A stretch of 64,000 nucleotides of DNA, taken from assembly GCF_904849725.1 (NCBI RefSeq), contig NC_058520.1, forward strand, positions 324,581,186 to 324,645,185. Reading direction: 5' to 3'. Below are positions 54,961 through 64,000 of this stretch, one piece after another. A program made the translations under genes and the position numbers. This DNA comes from Hordeum vulgare subsp. vulgare. Taxonomy: Eukaryota > Streptophyta > Magnoliopsida > Poales > Poaceae. The notes beneath the pieces are model-generated. The model made no database searches. It saw nothing but the letters and a program-made list of their open reading frames with translations, and had not been told where the DNA came from. The stretch's first letter is position 1; the number at the start of each line of letters is the position of its first letter.

Positions 54961-57039
54961 CGAACACCTACGTGGAGCCTTACATACCATGTTATGTAAC
55001 AACACCTGGCCCTCCCGTAGAGGGAAAGCCTCAAGCGTCCACCCCAGGTGCTAGTCCTCCTCAGGAGTAAGGAAGGCCGGGCCTCATGAGACGCCCTCAG
55101 GTGTGAAGAAACTACGCGAGGTAATTCTTTGGGTTCACTGCTCTAGGGGGTGTCTGCTGGCCGCATGAACCTCAAGTGTTCAGGGCACACCTCTGCCTAT
55201 CATATCATTTACGTATGCTTCCATAACTTCTGCTGCATCCATTTGGCAATCTGACATCTTACCTTGCTTGCATCTTTGGGCGATCTACCCCCTGCTCAGG
55301 GGCTCTGGCCGGTGCGCGTCGCCCCATCGCGCGACCGAGGGAGGTCCCGCGACTCCCGAGGGCCACAATCAACATGATGAAATGGGGGCCGCTTGAGCGT
55401 CAAAAGGGGGCTCTTGTGCATCGAGTCTCAGGGGCCTTACCGGTCGTAAGGCCACTTGCCTCCCTTGATGCCGTCCACGGACATTCAGTCGTTATCAGGG
55501 GCGGCATGGCTTCTCCCCGTAGCTGCGTCCGTCCATTTGGTCGCAAGCCACGACGGTTGGGAAATGTGCGGGACCGGGTCTTGGAGATGCAGAGCTGCTC
55601 AAATGTCAAAGCGGGCTCCCGAGCATCGCGCCTCAGGAGCCTTACCGGTCACAAAGCCAATTGGCCACCCTGGTGCCCTCCAAGCACATTCGGTCGGTAT
55701 CAAGGGTGTCAGGGCCTTGCCCCGTGACGCGCCTCACGATGGCAGGGAAATGTGCGGGACTGGGACCTGCCGGCGTAGAGTAGTAGAAAAGCCCTCAACC
55801 AGTCTTAGGAGAAGGAGGGAACATCGCCGAGCCTCTCGTACAGTCCTCACGGGACCTGCATCAACCCGTGGCACCTCTGCATCGTCCTTGAATCCTTCCG
55901 GAACCTACTTCATCCCGTGACACTCTCACGTAATAACTAGTCGAGGTTGTATATGCCCAGGCCCCCCCCCCCCCCGAGGACGCGGAAGGGGTCCATCCCA
56001 CACCGAGTGGATGACCTATGCTCCGTGCTGAGTGAAGACGGAGGACATCAACACAGTCCACCAACGACTTAAAGGAATCAGGCGCCTATGCCTGGGGGGT
56101 TAGGGATACTCGCGATGCCAAAGGGTCCTCACGACCTCCTAGATACACCCCCATCGTGACACTCTCACGTAATAACGAGCCGAGGTTGTATACGCCCAGG
56201 GCCCCCTAAGGACGCAGAAGGGGTCCATGCCACGCCTAGTGGCAGCCCTATGCTTCACGCCGGGGAGAAGACAAAGGCAATCAACTTAGTCCGCCAATGA
56301 CTATGCTATCAGCTGGGGGAGATGGCGGCGGAGGTTAGCCTAAGTGCCGGACACGGCGTTTGCTTGCTTCTTCTGGATGACATTTTCTGAGGAGTCGAAC
56401 GCTCCGCACCGCACCTAGGCGCCAAGGAGCATGAAAGCAAGGACTTGCCGTCCCAGGGGCAAACGTTTTCAGCGGTCCACCCCCGCTCGCGGTTCGGGTC
56501 GAAGCACGATACCACCACAAATAGTCTCGGGGGTCCTCTGGGCGCCCTGGGGCGATGACCAAAGGGTCTCCACTCCGTCCCACTAACGAAGCAGGAGCTG
56601 CTCGGGAGGAGCTGTGAAAGGGGCCGTTGCAAACCCACGAGCTAAGTACCCCGCTGTCTTAGACGAGGCCATCTGGTTTCGCATCAAACAAAAAACAGAT
56701 TAAAAACACATGTACTAACGAAAGGATGCATGACCCAAGGACTAAGCTGCAACGAGGAACAAGGCCATCGACCAAGCATGCAGCGGCACAAATGATGCCT
56801 CGGGAGGATAGGACCTCCTAAGGGCCCTGGCCGCCGTTGCCCCCGAGCAACGACTGGGTCATCGACGGGCCCTACGCAAGGAAGCCAAGCCGCAACGACT
56901 ACCAGCGACCAAGCCATCGATTCAAGACCGAAAGGAAAAAGGGAGAATGGCGAAGGTAACATACAAAAGTATGACGCCTGACAGGGCAGAGTTCATGATC
57001 GGACATTACACGGGCACAAAGGTAAAAGCTGGGGGACGC
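54961..57039 (+). other. Non-coding interior with tandem duplications
   Basis: Two duplications are visible. A roughly 190-bp unit containing GGGGCCTTACCGGTCGTAAG-like sequence and a CGACGGTTGGGAAATGTGCG-like word is seen from 55435 and 55630. A roughly 240-bp unit containing CTCACGTAATAACTAGTCGA is seen at 55925 and 56166. A run of fourteen C occurs near 55964. No coding region is supported, although short ORFs exist on both strands. Confidence 0.6.
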
Positions 57040-57774
57040 CTAGGGGGAGAGGTTGCTGACACCGCCCTTGGCGCCAGCAGGTTCGGCATCGGAGCCCTCC
57101 TCCTCGCTGGAGACGGGCATCCAGACGTACCGCTCCACCAGGGCGTCCACGCGCGGGCACACTTCGTCCTGGAAAAGACGCCGGGACTCAGCGAGCATCG
57201 TCTCGACGATGGGCTGGAGATCCAGCTGCGGGATGAGGCAACGTAGGTTGGAGAAGACGAGCGTGAAGGCAAGGTCCAGAAGCTCACGCACATCGGACGC
57301 GTTGTCCTCCTCCACACAGGAGACACCGGCCTCCAGCATCTCCACCACCTTATGGAAGAAGGCAAGGTAGCCCCCGTGGCTGCTCACCCTTGGCAGCACT
57401 GGGCATCCCCCACGAATCGGCGCGTCGTGCCCGCCGCCCGGCCGGTGATGCTCGCGAACTGCTTGGTGCACTGGGACTCCAACATCCTGGCATACGCTGC
57501 CTCGTCCTGGGCGGCCTGAACGGCGCCGGCTACCTCCTGTACCTGCCTCTACAGCGACACCAATTCCACCATGGCCTCCGGTTCGCCCTGGCGGGCGGCC
57601 TGGAGGGCGGCCTCGGCACTCTCGAGCTGAGCCTGCATCCCCTCCGCCCCTCCTGAAGCTTGCCGAGCTTGAGCTTCTCGGCTGCGGGCGCTCTGGATAA
57701 AAGGGAAGATCAACCACGAAGCAGCGGATGAAACAACAAGGAAAGGAGGTGTGGACGAGTGACTTACTCATCAC
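57040..57774 (-). CDS. Long antisense ORF of the non-autonomous Tat-like element
   Basis: A 244-residue minus-strand frame is open to 57040. The N-terminal half is Arg/Gly/Pro-rich and may be out of the original frame. The C-terminal half looks protein-like: YLAFFHKVVEMLEAGVSCVE, ASDVRELLDLAFTLVFSNLR, PIVETMLAESRRLFQDEVCP, VDALVERYVWMPVSSEEEGS. The predicted helices and Leu/Val pattern resemble the C-terminal part of antisense ORF products of grass Tat-like elements, but no named domain is recognised. It lies antisense near the 3' LTR, as the antisense gene does in the 36933-52610 element. An upstream frame (58207-57764) may be a further exon. Function is unknown. Confidence 0.45.
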   Translation of the reverse strand: MMSKSLVHTSFPCCFIRCFVVDLPFYPERPQPRSSSSASFRRGGGDAGSARECRGRPPGRPPGRTGGHGGIGVAVEAGTGGSRRRSGRPGRGSVCQDVGVPVHQAVREHHRPGGGHDAPIRGGCPVLPRVSSHGGYLAFFHKVVEMLEAGVSCVEEDNASDVRELLDLAFTLVFSNLRCLIPQLDLQPIVETMLAESRRLFQDEVCPRVDALVERYVWMPVSSEEEGSDAEPAGAKGGVSNLSP

Positions 57775-58363
57775 TCAGAGTCCAGCGGTGGTGGACGCAC
57801 GGCGATCCTATGGGCCCTCCATCGCTGCTCCCGGGGGTGGACGAGGGCGCAGATGGAGGCGCGTTTCCCCCTACCAGGAGCGCCTCCTGGAGACGCCTTG
57901 GAAGACGAAGAAACGAAGGGGAGAAGAGGTTTCTCTCGGCAGAGAAAAGGAGGCAAGGAGGGAGTTCAAGATTGCAGTTCCTCCCCCTTTGCCATGGGCG
58001 GGGCATATTTGTAGGCGAACCGAGGCCACCAACCGTCGTGGGAGCGCCAGTGTCGCGTGCCCCTTGGGGGGGCGCGAGGTGGGCCGACGGGCGCATTGCC
58101 GCCCACATCATCTCACCTGACAGTTGAGCGGTCACGTCCGTGAGGGCCATTGGGCGTGGGCAGGCCGGGCCGATGCCATTCAATGGTAATAATGATGGCC
58201 AACGCAATTCTTGGAGATCGTGCCATCATGGTCTGGTGCGCCCCGGACGTCTCGAGGAGCGAGAGCATCACCGCTAGGCGGCTGGACACGTGTGTCGCCT
58301 GGCCCGCAACGCTTCAGGCCTCCCTCAAGGCTTCACCGAGAAGCCAGCCAACGCGCGCCTTGT

Positions 58364-58376
58364 GCTCGGGGGCTAC
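58364..58376 (+). other. Polypurine tract of the non-autonomous Tat-like element
   Basis: GCTCGGGGGCTAC lies directly before the 3' LTR. The first LTR base is A instead of T (AGTCGGTG at 58377). Confidence 0.7.
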
Positions 58377-59251
58377 AGTCGGTGTTCTGGAGATGGGGGT
58401 ACTCAGACCTGTGTGCATGCGGCTCATGGTTGGCCCACTTCATCAACCAAACACCAACAAACCCAGCACCACTCAAGGCAAGGCCCTCGCGAGGGGCCAA
58501 GCCTCGCGAGGAGGAACAACGTCAAGACCCGCACGGGGCCTCCTCAGGACCCCTCTGGAGCGGCGGATATTCCCAAGCGAGACCCGACCTCAGGAGTCGA
58601 GGATGGTGCAGGGGAAGGACGGGCGAGCAACAGATTGCAGGACGGTGCAGTTTCCCCTTTCGTGCAAAGAAGGAAAGGACGTACATGGGTCCCCAAGGCA
58701 TCTTCCAAAGGTTTCCATTATGGTGGAACAAGGCCATCATCGCCCCGCCGGCAGGAAGACGTCACCCCTGGACCCGTCCGTGCTGCGCTGATAGCCACTT
58801 TCCACGTGAAGACCACCTTTTGGACAGGGGAAGCATGTTCCCCTGCCCCCTTTTGAAAATGGCCGTTGTGGGATCCCTTACCGTCGAAACGATAAGGGAA
58901 GAGGACCCGGGCCGTTGCTATATATAGAGGACAGGTTACTTCATAGGGGGGTTCATTCATTCGTACACCCACACCACACAAAGGTAACCCAGCATCCGGA
59001 GGCCCCCGAACACTATACTAGTTCATCCACCAACCTCCACGAGAGGCAATCCACCAAAGTAGTAGTAGGGTATTACGCTTTTGAGTGGCCCGAACCTGGG
59101 TAAACTGCCGAGTTCTGTGTCTTCCTCGCCATCGAGTGAGTTCTCTACCATCCCTAGCGAGTAGCGAGTTAGGTGAGGCGACCCAAGAGAGATCTTCGTA
59201 CACGCCCCTGAGTTCGAATCTTTAGGGTTTTGCGGAGCCCAAATTCTGACA
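58377..59251 (+). repeat. 3' LTR of the non-autonomous Tat-like element
   Basis: This 875 bp LTR runs from AGTCGGTGTTCTGG to CCCAAATTCTGACA, collinear with the 5' LTR. TATATATAG is at 58919-58927. Differences from the 5' LTR include several C/T and G/A changes and a length difference near 58830. Confidence 0.85.
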
Positions 59252-59751
59252 GTTAGGTGTCGCTTTGGAGCCTCCTACTTCGTGTTGTGGAGTTGAATCA
59301 ATAAGTTTGTACAGTCAAGGATGTCGCCAACTTCATGAAGATCTACCCCGAGTGAGGCTAGTCATGTGTGGATGTAATCCATGGTGGAATAGACAAGGCC
59401 ACTTCTTCGTGGACCCCTTGTGGGTGGAGCCCTCCATGGGCTCTCACAGCCGTTACCATTCGTGGGTTGAAGTCTCCACTAACGTGGACGTACGATAGCA
59501 CCACCTATGGGAACCACGCCAAAAATCACCATGTCCATCTTTGCGTTTGATCTACCTAAACTCTACTCCTTAATTACATGTGCAATGTCTTTACTTTCTG
59601 CTGCAATATATGTGACTAGCCACTGTAGGGTGCACTAGACTTGTTAGAATTGCTCAAATCGGCTAACAATTAAATATGGGAAACTCTAGATTTTAATTTA
59701 TTCAAGTAGTACATTCACCCCCCTCTAGACATCCCTTCTAGTGATCCCATA
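59252..59751 (+). repeat. 3' LTR of Sire3, segment 3 of 3
   Basis: After GTTAG (59252-59256) the LTR resumes with GTGTCGCTTTGGAGCC, collinear with 27010-27504, and ends near TAGTGATCCCATA. The final CA is mutated or the exact end is off by one or two bases. Sequence to the right belongs to another element. Confidence 0.8.
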
Positions 59752-60080
59752 CTAGCGCGGAGGTGTGTGTGATGCTTGACGGGGCTTGGAGGCGTACTAC
59801 AGCGCATAGCTCATCCTTCAGTCCTGGAAGGAACTGCATGATGAAGAACTTTTCCTTGATGGTCGGGTTGAGCACGAGGAGATGGTACATCTGCTTGTCG
59901 AAAGCGGTGCGATAATCGGAGATGGTGCCAGTTTGGCAAAGTTGCAGGAGCTTGTGATCACTAGTTCAAATTCATCGGCACCGAATTCCTCCAACACTGC
60001 CGTGGTGAACGGCTCACACGTGATCTTGCGATGTGCTTGATGAAATTACCGCACCCAGTGTGTAGCTTGGCCATCTGATC
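59752..60080 (-). pseudogene. Gypsy gag fragment
   Basis: In reverse complement a degenerate frame reads TGTISDYRTAFDKQMYHLL, NPTIKEKFFIMQFLPGLKDE and VVRLQAPSSITHTS, the helical core of a retrotransposon gag domain as in chromovirus-like Gypsy elements. Both ends are broken: the Sire3 LTR on the left and plus-strand pol sequence on the right. A frame change occurs near 59940. It is an old fragment into which Sire3 may have inserted. Confidence 0.65.
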
Positions 60081-60084
60081 AGGA

Positions 60085-60382
60085 CATCAGTACCATTGTT
60101 ACACCCACACCCCCTGGTGATATACATATTGGACCAATTACTAGAGCTAGCGCACGCCAATTGAATTACCACGTACTTTCGTTTCTTGGAAATACTTCTA
60201 ATGTTCATGAACATGTGATGCTACCTAAGTTAGATACTTTTGTTTTACTTATGAATGAAGGGCCTAGCATGGACACGAAGGATGGGCATTGGAGCGGGAT
60301 CAAGCATGGAGAAGAATGTGCGCACACGTGTAAGAACAATGGAGTCTCGAGTGGTGACTTCTACACTTTGAAGCCACCATAA
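60085..60382 (+). pseudogene. C-terminal end of a Gypsy (Tekay/Del-like) polyprotein
   Basis: The plus-strand frame reads TPPGDIHIGPITRARARQLN, YHVLSFLGNTSNVHEHVML and LPKLDTFVLLMNEGPSMDTK, then ends with GDFYTLKPP and a stop at about 60380. I recall these words from the end of Triticeae Gypsy polyproteins just before the 3' LTR. The upstream integrase is missing; the fragment begins abruptly after the gag piece on the other strand. Confidence 0.65.
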
Positions 60383-60985
60383 TGAGAGCATGAAGACTTG
60401 GACAAAATCTACAAGATGTCACTTCATAATTTCCGTCTATAGGTATGGGTGCTGCTTCACCTTATTTTTGGGCTAGACCCATGCAATTTCAGAATACTAC
60501 ATTACAGGCTATTTTTAGAATCCGTATGTGTGGGGAAACTGAGTTAGGGTTGTCGGACCCCTCCAAGGGGTCACAAAATTCCTGCTCTATTCCGCCAGAT
60601 ATACAACCCTTAGGGAGCCATTTACACTTGGGGTTTGTTTAGATTACAATTTCGCCATACCTACAACTTCACGTCCTTCGTTTGTGTTCTACGACTAGAC
60701 CAAGACGTCACAGAACACCACTTTCATCAATAAAGCTTTCCTCTTATATTTGCAATATCCAAATTGCAATTGCAGTTTCTTGCTTATTATTCATTTCCGT
60801 GCAGGAAACAGACCCTCTTGGTCAGGTTGATCGTGCTCCAGCATCGTCAATAATCTCTTGGAGTTGGTTTAGCGATTTCTAAGGCGCAACATACTCACAC
60901 GTTCGTAGTCAAATCATCAAAGTCTTCTCCACAATAAACGATAGTCACATCTCATCGAAAGACAGGGACGCCTTTGCCTCTATCA
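60383..60985 (+). repeat. LTR of a Tekay/Del-like Gypsy element (left border uncertain)
   Basis: The region ends with CCTCTATCA at 60985 just before a methionine-type PBS, so the LTR end is well placed. An AATAAAG poly(A) signal lies near 60729. The left border is not resolved: a TG start could lie anywhere in 60383-60470, or further left if the LTR includes the pol end. Confidence 0.55.
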
Positions 60986-61002
60986 AGTGGTAGCAGATTT
61001 CT
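60986..61002 (+). other. Primer binding site of the Tekay/Del-like element
   Basis: AGTGGTAGCAGATTTCT follows the LTR end; the usual form is TGGTATCAGATTTC, so one base is changed. This shows the LTR at 60383-60985 serves as a 5' LTR for the sequence to its right. Confidence 0.65.
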
Positions 61003-62310
61003 AGGTTACTAGGTGAGATTTTACCAAGTTTTTCATAGTTTATATTGCATTTGTCTTCATACCAATAGTCCATGAAAAAGCCACACAAAATATTAGGGTT
61101 AGATCATCATATCCGAACCAATCCGAGCCTTTTGGAGTTTTCTGTTTTGTGTTTTGCTTTGTTGAATTTGCGGAAGCATCATCGTGTCGATTTTCTAGTC
61201 TTAGTGTCTAGTCTTCTAGTTTTTCGAGTTCTATTCACAAGTTGTCACACCGCCTCCACACCATCTCCATCACCGCTTCCATTACCACTACGCCATACCA
61301 TCATTGCTGCTATCGTATGACATCACCACACCACCATCATCGCTGCTGCCGTATACCACCAGCATGCCACCATCATTGATGCTACCATATACCACCACCA
61401 CGCCAACATCATCGTTGCTGCTGTATACCACGACCACACCAGCATTATCGTTGCTGCCATATATGACCACTATGCTACCATCATCACCGCTGCCATATCC
61501 CACCACCACACATCCACCACCAATGTGAGTCCTTCACATATTAGGTTTTCTTTCGAGTTCTATCTGTTTACAGTTTCGTGTTTCCTTGGCTGAGTAGGTT
61601 TCAAAATAAAGTGTGGAAACCACCCTCCCTTCAGGCCCAAATTCTTTGAAAAACAAACAAGTAAAAAAAATGGTTATCCTATTTTCAGGTGTACTCAAGA
61701 ATTTCAACATAGTCAGTTTTGTAGAATGTTTTTTGAGCAGTTTCCAATTTTTTCTTCGGGCGTCCAGAAAAAAATTAGTTGAATTTTTTTGTGCCTTTCC
61801 TGTTTTTAGACCTTTGGAAGTGTTTTGAGACACTCGCCATTATAGTGTTTTTCTAGAAAAAAAGAGCGAAAAAGTGGCGCAAAAAGAGAAATTTAAGAGT
61901 GTGCTCTTCCCTTGGTTACGTGTAGCATCGTTATTTTGTTGGTGTTCTAGGCGCGTGACTCTAGTACGGTCTACCCTAGGACTAGCAAGATACCGTCGCA
62001 AAGCATCTTTTCAACTTTTTTCGTTGAACTGATTATTGTCGACCCTTTTTGCTACCATATTATAAGTTTTCCCAGCTCCACATACATCTACGTCGTGTGT
62101 TTGACACAACTTGGCAATCGATCTATCCAAGCTTTGGGAGTTTTGACTACAATGGTTGCCAATTACCGCCAGCTGCTCGGTAAGAACTGATAAGAATTTG
62201 AGATTTTCTTGGCAGACTTGTGACACATCCTCACACCCACCACCACCACCACAACCACTTCCTAGTAATCTGTAGGTTCATGTTCTTGTGCGTTCCTATT
62301 GCACCTAACC
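61003..62310 (+). other. Long leader of the Tekay/Del-like element
   Basis: No gene is supported between the PBS and the gag start codon at 62311. It contains the 36-bp minisatellite at 61277-61512 and the words TTTTTCGAGTTCTATTCACA and GTGTCTAGTCTTCTAG, typical of this Triticeae Gypsy leader (memory). Confidence 0.6.
61277..61512 (+). repeat. 36-bp minisatellite in the Gypsy leader
   Basis: About six and a half imperfect units of 36 bp, each of the form ACCATCATCGCTGCTGCC followed by a GTATACCACCANCATGCC-like half. The reverse frame reads as a 12-residue Gly/Val/Tyr/Ser/Asp repeat, a by-product of the 36-bp period. Confidence 0.75.
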
Positions 62311-62378
62311 ATGCCAAGATCACAAGCTGGCGAGATTGGCTGGGAGGGCATGACAAACAAGGAGCTCCATGATAAATT
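62311..62378 (+). pseudogene. gag N-terminus of the Tekay/Del-like element, cut by an Angela-type LTR
   Basis: ATG at 62311 opens MPRSQAGEIGWEGMTNKELH; after DKF the frame is interrupted by the LTR starting at 62379. The start lies behind the PBS and leader, as expected for gag. The rest is outside the window. Confidence 0.55.
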
Positions 62379-64000
62379 TGTTGTAAATATGCCCTAGAGG
62401 CAATAATAAATTAGTTATTATTATATTTCTTTGTTGGTGATAATTGTTTATTATCCATGCTATAATTGTATTGATTGAAAACTCAAATACATGTGTGGAT
62501 ACATAGACAAAACACTGTCCCTAGTAAGCCTCTAGTCGACTAGCTCGTTGATCAAAGATGGTCAAGGTTTCCTGACCATAGACAAGTGTTGTCGCTTGAT
62601 AACGGGATCACATCATTAGGAAGATCATGTGATGGACTTAGACCCAAACTATGAACATAGCATGTGATCATGTCATTTTATTGCTATTGTTTTCTGTGTG
62701 TTAAGTATTTATTCCTATGACCATGAGATCATATAACTCTGTGACACCGGAGGAATACCTTGTGTGTATCAAACGTCGCAATGTAACTATGTGACTATAA
62801 AGGTGCTCTACAGGTATCTCCGAAGGTCTCCGTTGAGTTAGAATGGATCAAGACTGGGATTTGTCACTCCGTGTGACGGAGAGGTATCTCAGGGCCCACT
62901 CGGTAATACAACATCACAAACAAGCCTATCAAGCAATGTGACTAAGTGCAAGTTACGTGATCTTGTATGACGAAACGAGTACAAAAACTTGCTGGTAACG
63001 AGATTGAAATAGGTATGCGGATACCGACGATAGAATCTCCGGCAAGTAATATACAGAAGGACAAAGGGAATTACATATGAGATTATATGAATCCTTGGCA
63101 CAAAGGTTCAACCGATAAGATCTTCGTAGAATATGTAGGGTCAAATATGGGCATCCAGGTCCCGCTATTGGATATTGATCGGGGAGTGTCTCGGGTCATG
63201 TCTGCATAGTTCTCGAACCCACTGGTTGTGCACACTTAAGGTTCGATGATGTATTAGTATAGTTGAGTTATATGCGTGGTTACCGAAGGTTGTTCGGAGT
63301 CCCGGATTAGATCATGGATGTCCGGAAACAAAGATTGATATATAGGATGGTTTCATTTGGTCACTGGAAAGTTTCGGGCAGTTCCGAAAGTGTACCTGGA
63401 GTGACGAATGGGTTCCCGGTATTCATCGGGAGGAGACCACCCACCCGGGAGTGAGCCCAGTGACCCTAGGTGGCGCACCAGCCCTTAGTTGGCCGGTGAG
63501 GCCATCCCAATAGGGCCATGGCGCCACAAGTGGAAAAACACGAAAGGAAAGAAAAAAAGAAAGGGGGCGGTGGGAAGGGAGAGGAGGACTCCTCCTTCCC
63601 CAAACCAAATTGGAGTTGGAGTCCTCCTCTCCACTTCGCCGGCGCCGTTGGGGCTCTCTTGAGACCCAAGGATAGCCCCTCCCCTCCTCCTATATATACT
63701 GGTGGTTTTAGGGCTTTTGAGACACAACTTTGCAACGTGCAACCCAAACCTATACCACGTAGTTTTACCTCTAGATCGGATTTCTGCGGAGATCGAGCGA
63801 AGCCCTGTAGGAGTAGATCATCACCACCATGGGAGCGCTGTCACGCTGCCGGAGAACTCGTCTACTTGTCCGTCTCTCTTGCTAGATCAAGAAGGCCGAG
63901 ATCGTCATCGAGCAGTACATGTGGTGAACGCGAAGGTGCCGACCGTTTGGCACTAGATCGGAATGGATCATGGGACGACGGTGATTTGAATCATGAAGCT
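62379..64000 (+). mobile_element. Angela/BARE/WIS-type Copia LTR, truncated by window end
   Basis: It starts TGTTGTAAATATGCCCTAG (usually TGTTGGAAATATGCCC) and keeps many landmarks I recall from Angela LTRs: AATAATAAATTAGTTATTAT, ACATGTGTGGATACATAGAC, GGGATTTGTCACTCCGTGTG, TTACCGAAGGTTGTTCGGAG and AACGCGAAGGTGCCGACCGT. TATATATA is at 63691-63698, followed by a GC-rich leader. 1622 bp are visible and the LTR end lies just outside, so whether it is a solo LTR or a 5' LTR cannot be told. The predicted left TSD copy is AAATT (62374-62378). Confidence 0.85.

Larger units (their letters stand above)
53077..59251 (+). mobile_element. Complete non-autonomous Tat-like Gypsy element, TSD GTTAG
   Basis: LTRs are at 53077-54003 and 58377-59251; GTTAG flanks at 53072-53076 and 59252-59256. 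The PBS follows the 5' LTR and a GCTCGGGGGCTAC tract precedes the 3' LTR. The 4.37 kb interior has a degenerate gag-like start, tandem repeats and a long antisense ORF, but no protease, RT, RNase H or integrase. The interrupted host sequence (CTCCTAGATTTGTTAG / GTGTCGCTTTGGAGCC) matches the uninterrupted Sirevirus LTR at 26990-27030. A third member of the family is cut by the window start. Confidence 0.88.
33407..59751 (+). mobile_element. Sire3: plus-strand Sirevirus, 3' half, with a doubly interrupted 3' LTR
   Basis: From left to right it contains the end of RT and RNase H (33407-34406), a long 3' region with multiplied polypurine tracts (to 36369) and the 3' LTR in three pieces: 36370-36932, 52616-53076 and 59257-59751 (about 1519 bp in total). 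The pieces are separated by the Tat-lineage element (TSD GTGAC) and the Tat-like non-autonomous element (TSD GTTAG). The 5' half lies left of X-outer, outside the window. Family features (LTR start, palindromic words, multiple tracts, RT/RNase H style) point to a Maximus/Barbara-like Sirevirus. Confidence 0.8.

Noticed and set aside
55960..55978. Poly-C run (also poly-G runs at 9787 and 19368) as G-quadruplex elements
   Set aside because: Single homopolymers within transposons; the one at 9787 is part of the normal LTR tail (CCCCCC...CTCTAG). Length could also be a sequencing artefact.
61288..61509. Reverse-strand Gly/Val-rich repeat protein
   Set aside because: The frame is a by-product of a 36-bp (12-codon) minisatellite in a Gypsy leader; it has no flanking coding sequence.

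Overview
This 64 kb window looks like intergenic DNA from a large Triticeae genome (wheat, barley, rye or a close relative). I find no host gene, tRNA, rRNA or CRISPR array. Almost every base can be assigned to LTR retrotransposons inserted into one another. The Triticeae assignment rests on the Angela/BARE/WIS-type LTR at the right edge (62379 onward), the Athila-type LTRs that start TGATACGTCTCCAACG, and Sirevirus-type Copia elements whose LTRs start TGAAAGCACA. Names are from memory of these families; no database search was run.

The layers were resolved from element termini and 5-bp target-site duplications (TSDs). From outside inward: (0) fragments of older Gypsy elements at 59752-62378; (1) a plus-strand Sirevirus 'Sire3' (33407-59751; pol end, 3' region and 3' LTR); (2) a large solo-LTR-like element 'X-outer' on the minus strand (27505-33406) inside Sire3 pol, itself carrying a second copy, X2 (28057-31655); (3) a plus-strand Sirevirus 'Sire2' (3' end at 25647-27504) inside X-outer; (4) a minus-strand Sirevirus 'Sire1' (1192-25646) inside Sire2; (5) three insertions in Sire1: a 4.0 kb solo-LTR-like element X3 (5314-9354, TSD GTACC), a minus-strand Copia element (10489-24833, TSD ATGAG), and the 3' end of a Tat-like Gypsy element (1-1191); (6) an Athila-type element A (16292-22488) inside the Copia leader; (7) a second Athila-type LTR B (22489-24140) inside the 3' LTR of A. 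Separately, the 3' LTR of Sire3 was hit twice: by a full-length Tat-lineage Gypsy element on the minus strand (36933-52610, TSD GTGAC, itself carrying a 2.5 kb solo LTR at 45307-47777) and by a complete non-autonomous Tat-like element (53077-59251, TSD GTTAG). With the insertions removed, the three Sirevirus LTRs come to about 1519, 1522 and 1525 bp, an internal check on the reconstruction.

The coding capacity is degenerate: gag, protease, integrase, RT and RNase H are recognisable but carry stops, frameshifts and some damaged key residues. The most gene-like object is on the plus strand at about 37614-42014: a multi-exon gene antisense to gag-pol of the minus-strand Tat element. It carries the 'putative gypsy-type transposon' domain, a coiled-coil region and good splice sites, and a 77-bp repeat array sits in one intron. 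The small non-autonomous Tat-like element has its own long antisense ORF in the equivalent place. Other regulatory structure includes ACGT-core palindromes upstream of a TATA box in the 45307-47777 solo LTR, CGGTG/CACCG palindromes in the Sirevirus LTRs, multiplied polypurine tracts before a Sirevirus 3' LTR, and a TATA box ahead of an accessory ORF in Sire1.
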